Source: Deltaproteobacteria bacterium (GTDB lineage Bacteria; Bdellovibrionota; O2-12-FULL-43-9; JACQJE01). Taken from it: a stretch of 10,647 bases of DNA. Location of the stretch: assembly GCA_016205125.1 (NCBI GenBank), contig JACQJE010000056.1:1-10647 (forward strand), written 5' to 3'. The notes below the pieces were generated by a model that was given only the letters and a program-made list of their open reading frames with translations, was not told the DNA's origin and did no database searches. The position numbers and the translations under genes were made by a program. This document shows positions 5,301 to 10,647 of this stretch, one piece after another; position 1 is the first letter of the stretch, and the number at the start of each line of letters is the position of its first letter.

Positions 5301-5556
5301 GAAAATACCAAAATTCAGAAGCGAAGAGGAAGAGAGGGCATTCTGGGCAACTCACGATTCCACTGAATATGTGAACTGGAAGAAGGCAAAAAAGCTCATT
5401 CTGTCAAACTTGAGACCTTCACTGAGAACCATTTCTCTGAGATTGCCAGAATCGATGATCGAGGAACTTAAGCTCCTTGCAAACAAGCGAGATGTTCCGT
5501 ATCAATCACTTCTGAAAATCTTCCTCTCCGAAAAGATAAGGGAAGAACTCTGCTGA
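5293..5556 (+). CDS. brnA: BrnA family ribbon-helix-helix antitoxin
   Basis: Antitoxin partner of BrnT, 87 residues. The N-terminal half (FRSEEEERAFWATHDSTEYVNWKKAK written in part: EEERAFWATHDSTEY, residues 11-25) is the toxin-facing segment typical of BrnA. Residues 45-85 (RTISLRLPESMIEELKLLA, then DVPYQSLLKIFLSEKI) form the CopG-like ribbon-helix-helix DNA-binding domain that dimerises and should bind the operator at 4971-4989. The start overlaps the toxin stop by eight bases, so translation is coupled. GGAAGG lies somewhat far upstream. The TGA stop (5554-5556) falls inside the right copy of the 38-bp repeat, so the final one or two residues may have been altered by the rearrangement there. 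Confidence 0.9.
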   Translation: MNKKIPKFRSEEEERAFWATHDSTEYVNWKKAKKLILSNLRPSLRTISLRLPESMIEELKLLANKRDVPYQSLLKIFLSEKIREELC

Positions 5557-5587
5557 GCCTTGCATCGGGGGCAGCAGAATCCAGCCG
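5550..5587 (+). repeat. 38-bp inverted repeat, right copy
   Basis: This interval repeats the reverse complement of 3057-3094 with one mismatch. It begins in the last codons of brnA and ends where recognisable tnpB sequence starts (about 5588), so it marks a junction between two unrelated pieces. In the left copy the same bases are read as the C-terminus of the M23 remnant, which suggests the right copy was carried here from such a gene, or that both come from a mobile element. Confidence 0.85.
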
Positions 5588-5811
5588 ACCACAAGCTGGA
5601 GAGCTTGCCACTGTCGGCACGGAACTGGACGTGTCCAGCCTGCGGTGCGGCGCATGATCGCGACCTGAACGCCGCGATCAATCTGAAGAATTACGCCGTG
5701 AGTTCCACGGTGTCTGCCTGTGGAGGGGAAGGCGCTGGCTCCGGTCGCAAGACCGGAACGAAACCGGCCCCGGCGAAGCAGGAAGTTAGCGCCATAGCTA
5801 CCTATGGGTAG
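5588..5811 (+). pseudogene. tnpB: 3' remnant of an IS200/IS605-type tnpB
   Basis: The frame ending at TAG 5809-5811 encodes the C-terminus of a TnpB RNA-guided nuclease. [14 protein letters not shown] holds the second CxxC of the zinc ribbon; [11 protein letters not shown] carries the third catalytic Asp of the RuvC site; [15 protein letters not shown] and the closing PAPAKQE tail are typical of this family. Everything before, including the first CxxC, the other two RuvC acidic residues and the guide-RNA-binding part, is missing: similarity starts at about LESLPLS, right after the 38-bp repeat. No tnpA is present. The end overlaps the stop of the convergent CorC-like gene by 14 bases, so insertion may have reshaped that gene's last codons. 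The fragment cannot be an active nuclease. Confidence 0.85.
5701..5795 (+). ncRNA. Possible vestigial omega-RNA (reRNA) scaffold at the tnpB 3' end
   Basis: In IS200/IS605 elements the guide RNA of TnpB is produced from the 3' end of tnpB, followed by guide sequence from flanking DNA. Here the tail holds a perfect 7-bp hairpin capped by a GNRA tetraloop: TCCGGTC (5740-5746), GCAA, GACCGGA (5751-5757), then GAAACCGGCC and the AAGCAGGAAGT motif. A small palindrome CTACC-TATG-GGTAG (5798-5811) lies at the presumed element end. Assignment rests on position and hairpin only; without tnpB it would be a relic. Confidence 0.35.
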
Positions 5812-7036
5812 ATATGGGTAGGTCTAACGGAACGGTGATTTTTACCTGTTCAATGGTCCGATTCGTCACTTTCTGCACTGCGTAGACAACCCCATTGATC
5901 TCCGCCTTTTCCCCGACAGAAGGGATCTTTTTGAATTGCTCCAATAAAAAACCGGCTAGCGTTTCGTAATCTCCTTCAGGAATATGGCATTGGAGCTCCT
6001 CATTGAGTTTATCGACTTTTGCCCTCGCGGAGACAAGGTAGACATTTTTGCGAATCTCCTTGTACCACTCGGGTCTCTCTTCGTATTCATCTGAAATTTC
6101 CCCCACTATTTCCTCGAGAATATCCTCTATTGTGACGATTCCGATCGCCGTTCCAAATTCGTCGACAATGACAGCCATTTTTAAGTTCATTCGCTGCATC
6201 TCAAGGAGAAGCTCATCCACTGGGCAAGTTTCTGGAACATAGTGGGGGAGGCGCATAAGAGACTTCACTGGTGTTTCAGATTTCTCAATAACAGCAAGAA
6301 CATCGAATAAATCGACAATCCCTACAATATTCTCCAATGTCTCTTCATAGACGGGAAGCCGTGTATAACTATGTCGGTGAAAGAATTTGACGATCCCTTG
6401 TGCGGTCTCAGTTCCCGGGACAGCCGCCACCTCCACCAATGGAACCATCACCTCTTTTGCGACAATGCGGCTGAAGTCGAGCAGGCGGATCAGCATATCC
6501 CGCTCCATTGCGCGGAGTCTTTCCGGATAAGATTCTATCCAGGCGAGATCGGACAATTTCCCACGTATTGCGACCCTTTGCAGATAGGGGGAATTTTTTC
6601 CAAAAAAGCGCGCACGAGCGGCCCAGTGAACTGCTCGTGAACTCTTCAATCTCATCATCCAGCGAGAAGGTCCTCTGTGCGTCCTCTTGATCTCAACTCC
6701 TCCTTTTTGCGTAAAGAGATCCGAGAGCGAAAAGCGTGCCAGACCCAATCCATACAAAAGAATGAAACTCCATCCTGCCGCAAACTGGAGGGGGGGGAAT
6801 AAAAGGAGCTGATTCAGAATCATCCAGAGAGTACCTATCGCAAAACAGAAGAAAATGATTGAACCACCCCAGGAGAGAAGCCACAGTGCGGCTGATTCAC
6901 CTGAAAAGCTCCTGGTCAGCGGCCCCCATGACTCCAATAAACTCCGCGACCATTTGGCTTCTTCTCGCGCAAGAAGAGCCGCAGACAGAGCCGTCCCTGA
7001 TAGTAAAATAGTGAGAAACCAGAACGTCACTTTCAC
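5798..7036 (-). CDS. HlyC/CorC-type membrane protein with CBS pair and CorC_HlyC domain
   Basis: Inner-membrane protein of 412 residues of the hemolysin-C/CorC class, linked to divalent cation (Mg/Co) transport or efflux. Hydrophobic segments near residues 2-22, 50-72 and 82-100 form a divergent, short membrane part in place of a standard DUF21 domain. Two CBS domains span about 193-252 ([34 protein letters not shown]) and 260-318 ([38 protein letters not shown]), the latter the family signature. The C-terminal CorC_HlyC domain occupies about 330-405. The start is GTG (7036-7034), overlapping the upstream TGA by four bases (GTGA), with GGAGAAGGAG just before it. It is the last gene of the lon unit, and its end overlaps the tnpB remnant, so the STHR tail may be non-native. 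Confidence 0.92.
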   Translation of the reverse strand: MKVTFWFLTILLSGTALSAALLAREEAKWSRSLLESWGPLTRSFSGESAALWLLSWGGSIIFFCFAIGTLWMILNQLLLFPPLQFAAGWSFILLYGLGLARFSLSDLFTQKGGVEIKRTHRGPSRWMMRLKSSRAVHWAARARFFGKNSPYLQRVAIRGKLSDLAWIESYPERLRAMERDMLIRLLDFSRIVAKEVMVPLVEVAAVPGTETAQGIVKFFHRHSYTRLPVYEETLENIVGIVDLFDVLAVIEKSETPVKSLMRLPHYVPETCPVDELLLEMQRMNLKMAVIVDEFGTAIGIVTIEDILEEIVGEISDEYEERPEWYKEIRKNVYLVSARAKVDKLNEELQCHIPEGDYETLAGFLLEQFKKIPSVGEKAEINGVVYAVQKVTNRTIEQVKITVPLDLPISTHR

Positions 7037-7989
7037 ACTCCTTCTCCCGCAACGAGGTAATTCAAAAGATCGGTCATCGTCACAACCCCGGCAATTTTCC
7101 CCTGATCATCTAAGACAATTCCCATCTGGGCCCGCTGTTTGATGAACTCTTTAAAGATCTTGTCAAGCGTATCAGCAGGTGAAAAAAAGAGGGGAGCGGT
7201 CAGGAGAGGGTCAATTAAAGCAGAGCGCCAATCTTCAGATGTTGCGGACACTGCCATTTGATTGACCAATTCCTGAACATTCAAAATTCCCGCCACTTTT
7301 TGAGAAGCGGTATCCAATACAGGAATGCGCGTATAACTGGCGCGCTCAATGGCCGGGAGAACCTCTCCTAATGTTTTGTTCTTTTCGAGAGTGAAGAGTC
7401 GATTGAAGGGTGTCATGACGTCCACCACTCTCGTCGCACTTAATTCACTGACATGATCGCGAAATTTCCGCTCCAAAATCTGGGAAGTGACTTCTCCTTC
7501 TTCTCGCTCCGGTTCAAAAAAAGTCTCATAGATTGAAAATCTGACTTTCGAGCGCGGCTCTTTCGCTCTTTTCCCGCTTCGCAAGAGAGAATAGAGATTC
7601 AAACTCCACGTAAGAAGAAGATGACTCGCCTCAAGAACAAACAGGGGTGAGCGATAAGCCCATTTTTGAACGGCAAAAATAAGAACCAGGAAAGCCGCTC
7701 CACTAAAAAAGGAAAAGATCAAAAGAGACCCTCCTGAGGAGGGTGAAAAAAGAGAGAGGAGGATAAAAAAGAGAAACCCCATCAAACTCCACTGGGAAAA
7801 CCTCAGTGCTGAGAGGAAAAGGGTGGGACGCTGCATCCAGCGTTCCACAACAGAGTGAAAATGAGGACTCTCTGAAGAGTGCTTTTCATAGTCAAGACGG
7901 CTCAGTGCCAAAAAGGCTTCTTCGCCTGCAGTCACCATGCAGAGGAGAGTGAATAAAATGATTCCGATGATCAATAAAATGGGCCACAT
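7033..7989 (-). CDS. DUF21 (CNNM) membrane protein with CBS pair, no CorC_HlyC domain
   Basis: Paralogue of the downstream gene, 318 residues. The N-terminal DUF21-like region (1-165) has hydrophobic segments at about 3-20, 57-82, 87-108 and 117-136 and the AGEEAFLALSRL motif (21-32), close to the CNNM pattern (s)xxExAlxalsr. Two CBS domains follow at about 188-244 (VVDVMTPFNRLFTL, SYTRIPVLD, VAGILNVQELV) and 258-312 (GIVLDDQGKIAGVVTMTDLLNYL). The protein stops there, so it lacks the C-terminal CorC_HlyC domain of its neighbour. CBS pairs often bind adenosine nucleotides and gate transport. The ATG is five bases after the lon stop and the stop overlaps the next start by four, so the three genes are surely co-transcribed. 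The two CorC-type proteins may form a heteromer. Confidence 0.9.
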   Translation of the reverse strand: MWPILLIIGIILFTLLCMVTAGEEAFLALSRLDYEKHSSESPHFHSVVERWMQRPTLFLSALRFSQWSLMGFLFFILLSLFSPSSGGSLLIFSFFSGAAFLVLIFAVQKWAYRSPLFVLEASHLLLTWSLNLYSLLRSGKRAKEPRSKVRFSIYETFFEPEREEGEVTSQILERKFRDHVSELSATRVVDVMTPFNRLFTLEKNKTLGEVLPAIERASYTRIPVLDTASQKVAGILNVQELVNQMAVSATSEDWRSALIDPLLTAPLFFSPADTLDKIFKEFIKQRAQMGIVLDDQGKIAGVVTMTDLLNYLVAGEGV

Positions 7990-7994
7990 GGCGG

Positions 7995-10454
7995 TTATGC
8001 ACTACTGATGTTGGAGTCGCTCTCGATCGGCTGACCCTCTGCGCGCGGAAGAATTCTGACACCCGTACCCGGAACGAAGGCGACGTTTAACACTTCCGTC
8101 ACACTGTTGACGAGAATAATCTCCACTTCTTCGAGCAGATGCTTTGGCACCTCCTCCAGATCTTTCTTATTCGCAGCCGGCATAATGACCGTTTTGATAT
8201 GCCGTCTTTGCGCGGCAAGAACTTTTTCTTTAATCCCTCCGACAGGCAAGACCCTCCCCTTAAGAGTCACTTCTCCTGTAAAAGCCATATCTTTCCTGAC
8301 TTCTTTCCCCGTCAAGAGGGAGATGATCGCTACCGCAATCGGAATTCCAGCTGAAGGTCCATCTTTTGGAATCGCACCTGCCGGAATGTGCACATGAATC
8401 TCATTCTGACGGAAAAACTGGTCACTTGTCCCTAACAGGGAGGAATTCGCCCGCGAGAAACTCACCGCAGCGCGAGCTGATTCCTGCATCACTTCACCGA
8501 GCTGACCGGTCAGGATCAAGCCCCCTTTTCCAGGCATGGCAGAGGCTTCAATATGAATCACTTCACCTCCGTAAGGAGTCCATGCCAACCCTATTGAAAC
8601 CCCCACCTCGTGATCTCCCCACTCCGCATCGTCTAAATAAAATTTCTCCGTCCCCAAAAGCTCTTTTACTTCGTCACCATCAATCTCAGCCGGGATGATA
8701 TGCCCTGAAGCAACTTTTACTGCTACTTTCCTGCAGATCGCTCCAATCTCCCGCTCAAGATTCCTCACCCCCGCCTCCCGAGTATATTCGTCAATTAACT
8801 TGGCGATCCCGCCGTCACTGAATGTAATCTGTTCTGAAGTAATTCCATGTGCTTCCACCTGACGAGGGACGAGATACCGTTTGGCTATCTCCATTTTTTC
8901 TTCAAAGGAATAGCCGCATAAATGAATAATTTCCATTCTGTCACGAAGTGCCAGAGGAATGGAATCACTCACATTTGCAGTCGCGATGAACAACACCTGC
9001 GAAAGATCAAAATCGACATTCAGATAATAGTCCCTGAAGGTGTGGTTCTGCTCGGGATCGAGAACTTCAAGAAGGGCTGCTGCCGGATCCCCCCGCATGT
9101 CCACTCCCAATTTGTCAATCTCATCTAACATAAAGATCGGATTTTTCGTTCCCACCGTCTTTAATCCTTGAATAATTCTACCAGGCATGGCACCCACGTA
9201 AGTCCTGCGGTGCCCCCTGATCTCTGCTTCATCTCTGAGACCCCCCAGCGATGCCCTCGCGAATCGCCTCCCCATCGCTCTAGCGATCGATTTTCCGAGA
9301 GAGGTCTTTCCCACTCCCGGAGGGCCGATAAAACAGAGAATCGGGCCTTTCATCTCTTTCTTCAGCTTGCAGACAGCCAGAAACTCCAGAATCCTCTCTT
9401 TGACGCTCTCCATATTGTAGTGATCTTCGTCGAGAATCTTACGGGCAAAATCGAGGTCGAGGTGGTTTTCTGTCTTTCGATTCCAGGGGAGGTCGATCAA
9501 CCAATCCAGATAGGTTCGTATCACCGAAGCTTCCGTTGCCTCAGGATGCATCTGCTCCAATCGGCGGAGCTGTTTGAGGGCTTCCTCGCGCGCCTCCTGC
9601 GACATCTTTTGCTGATCGATCTTTCTGCGAAATGTCTGAATCTCGTCACCCAACACCTCTCCTTCACCCAGTTCGTTCTTGATCACTTTCATCTGTTCAC
9701 GGAGAAAGAATTCGCGCTGGTTTTTATGAATCTCTCCGAGGGTGTCGTGGCGGATTCTCGCCTGCATGGCGAGCAGTTCGAGTTCCCGACCAAGGAGTTC
9801 ACTAACATACCTCAAACGATCAACAACATCACATCGTTCCAAGACAGATTGGAGTTCACTGACTTTAAAGGGGAAACTCGCTGCAACTAAATCGGAAATC
9901 CTCCCCGCATCATCCAAATCATCGAATGCCAGCAAAATATCCGGTGAAACTGTTTTACCCGCAGAAATAATGCGCTCCATCTGCTCCCGGATATGTCGAA
10001 CGAGAGCTTCCGTTTCAACGTTGTCTTTCCTTTGAATTTCAGATTCAATACATTCCACTTTGACATGAAAGTAAGGTTCAGCAGAAAGAAAATCCGTGAT
10101 TTTACCTCGATGCAAACCTTGTACAAGGACTTTCATGCGGCCGTCAGGGAGCTGCCGTGTCCGCATGATTGCGGCCACTGTCCCGACCTGATAAATATCG
10201 ATTGCTGAAGGGGACTCCAGTGAAATTTCCTTCTGAGCCGCTAAAAAGATGAGTCTCTGTGAGCTTTGCAATGCCGCAGTGATTGCGCTGAGAGAAATCT
10301 CTCTTCCCACAATCAGAGGCAAAATCATATGGGGAAAGACAACCAAGTCTCGTACTGGAATTAAAGGGAAATCTTGAGGAAGTGAAACACCCTCTGGTTG
10401 ATCTTCGCCGTTCATGCCATCATTTTTAGGAACTTTAAGCCCCGCTGACTTCAT
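7995..10454 (-). CDS. lon: ATP-dependent protease Lon (LonA type)
   Basis: Cytoplasmic ATP-driven serine protease that removes misfolded and regulatory proteins. With the start used here it has 819 residues, a normal length. The N-terminal substrate domain begins at FPLIPVRDLVVFPHMILPL (about 29-47), followed by a helical segment with NQREFFLREQMKVI. The AAA+ module has Walker A GPPGVGKT (Lys about 383), Walker B IFMLDEIDK and the ALLEVLDPEQN sensor region. The protease domain holds the catalytic Ser in PKDGPSAG (about 701) and Lys in GGIKEK (about 742). The frame is open to 10592, but that extension runs into G-rich repeats. I prefer ATG 10454, with AGGGGG six bases upstream; ATG 10415 (MNGEDQ) and ATG 10559 (GGAGGGGAA before it) are alternatives. 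It heads a unit with two CorC-type genes. Confidence 0.96.
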   Translation of the reverse strand: MKSAGLKVPKNDGMNGEDQPEGVSLPQDFPLIPVRDLVVFPHMILPLIVGREISLSAITAALQSSQRLIFLAAQKEISLESPSAIDIYQVGTVAAIMRTRQLPDGRMKVLVQGLHRGKITDFLSAEPYFHVKVECIESEIQRKDNVETEALVRHIREQMERIISAGKTVSPDILLAFDDLDDAGRISDLVAASFPFKVSELQSVLERCDVVDRLRYVSELLGRELELLAMQARIRHDTLGEIHKNQREFFLREQMKVIKNELGEGEVLGDEIQTFRRKIDQQKMSQEAREEALKQLRRLEQMHPEATEASVIRTYLDWLIDLPWNRKTENHLDLDFARKILDEDHYNMESVKERILEFLAVCKLKKEMKGPILCFIGPPGVGKTSLGKSIARAMGRRFARASLGGLRDEAEIRGHRRTYVGAMPGRIIQGLKTVGTKNPIFMLDEIDKLGVDMRGDPAAALLEVLDPEQNHTFRDYYLNVDFDLSQVLFIATANVSDSIPLALRDRMEIIHLCGYSFEEKMEIAKRYLVPRQVEAHGITSEQITFSDGGIAKLIDEYTREAGVRNLEREIGAICRKVAVKVASGHIIPAEIDGDEVKELLGTEKFYLDDAEWGDHEVGVSIGLAWTPYGGEVIHIEASAMPGKGGLILTGQLGEVMQESARAAVSFSRANSSLLGTSDQFFRQNEIHVHIPAGAIPKDGPSAGIPIAVAIISLLTGKEVRKDMAFTGEVTLKGRVLPVGGIKEKVLAAQRRHIKTVIMPAANKKDLEEVPKHLLEEVEIILVNSVTEVLNVAFVPGTGVRILPRAEGQPIESDSNISSA

Positions 10455-10497
10455 CAAGAACCCCCTGGCACTCAACTTCCCAATAACCTGTTCTGCC

Positions 10498-10513
10498 GTC
10501 ATCCTGAGCGAAG
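10498..10513. repeat. GTCATCCTGAGCGAAG dispersed motif
   Basis: This 16-base motif is familiar as part of dispersed intergenic repeats in many bacterial genomes. Here it lies 5' of lon, in the stretch that is open in the lon frame but not needed for the Lon fold. Its presence argues that 10455-10592 is non-coding leader rather than an N-terminal extension. Recognition is from memory, so confidence is modest. Confidence 0.35.
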
Positions 10514-10560
10514 ACAAGACGTTTCGCCTCTCAAAATCCACCGCCTCATTTTTAATCATT

Positions 10561-10647
10561 TCCCCTCCTCCCCCCTGGTGGGGGAGGCCCAAGGAGAGGG
10601 GGGTTGAAAATCGTGCAAAGATTTACTTTTTCACCCTCTCCCTGACC
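10561..10647. repeat. C/G-rich dispersed palindromes upstream of lon
   Basis: CCTCCCCC (10567-10574) pairs with GGGGGAGG (10580-10587) over a CTGGT loop, and flanking CCTCTCC/AAGGAGAGG-type bases extend the repeat to about 10603. After an A/T-rich spacer, CACCCTCTCCCTGACC (10632-10647) begins another copy that leaves the window. The style matches the element at 1-37. The lon promoter should lie here or between here and 10455; I see no convincing -35/-10 pair, heat-shock sigma site or CIRCE element. Confidence 0.55.

Noticed and set aside
5560..5587. Upstream part of the tnpB frame (from TTG 5560) as genuine TnpB sequence
   Set aside because: These bases belong to the 38-bp repeat shared with 3057-3094; TnpB-like residues begin only after it.
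9168..9890. 240-codon open frame on the plus strand
   Set aside because: It lies fully antisense to lon, has no ribosome site and a low-complexity, His/Ser-rich product; a shadow of lon codon use.
10455..10500. CIRCE heat-shock operator upstream of lon
   Set aside because: Only a half-like GAGTGC is present; the paired TTAGCACTC arm is absent.
1..10647. CRISPR array
   Set aside because: No regularly spaced direct repeats with unique spacers anywhere; the only tandem repeat is TATGGGTAG twice at 5803-5821.

Overview
The window (about 50% GC by eye) is an ordinary bacterial chromosome segment cut by a small accessory patch. The organism is probably a Gram-negative, uncultivated, deltaproteobacteria-like lineage. 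That guess rests on an ECF sigma factor with a zinc anti-sigma factor, a signal-peptide protein, and short C/G-rich dispersed palindromes at both window ends; no marker gene settles taxonomy. No tRNA, rRNA or CRISPR array was seen.

Layout. (1) Positions 62-1061, minus strand: a two-gene unit with an ECF sigma-70 factor followed one base later by its zinc-finger anti-sigma factor. A Met-rich four-helix membrane protein (1167-1595) is read divergently from the shared intergenic region. (2) 1701-3017, plus strand: xseA, the large subunit of exonuclease VII, with a good sigma-70 promoter placed so that the mRNA would have no leader; no xseB follows. (3) 3018-5811, accessory patch: a decayed M23 peptidase gene (minus), an orphan secreted acidic protein (3351-4655), a strongly structured non-coding segment (4683-4845) ending in a very strong terminator (4887-4923), a brnT-brnA toxin-antitoxin pair under a near-consensus promoter with an inverted-repeat operator, and a 3' remnant of an IS200/IS605-type tnpB. 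A 38-bp repeat occurs once in the M23 remnant and once, inverted, between brnA and the tnpB remnant, bracketing about 2.5 kb. (4) 5798-10454, minus strand: a tight three-gene unit, lon followed by two different HlyC/CorC-type (DUF21/CBS) membrane proteins.

How the parts may work together. The sigma/anti-sigma pair is a self-contained envelope- or redox-sensing switch that may control the divergent membrane protein. The lon unit links protein quality control with CBS-domain membrane proteins linked to ion transport. brnTA is self-regulated and sits among mobile-element debris. The least explained items are the multi-branched inverted-repeat RNA/DNA structure at 4683-4845, which holds a 13-codon reading frame behind a strong ribosome binding site, the orphan secreted protein before it, and the inverted 38-bp repeats that could permit or record an inversion.
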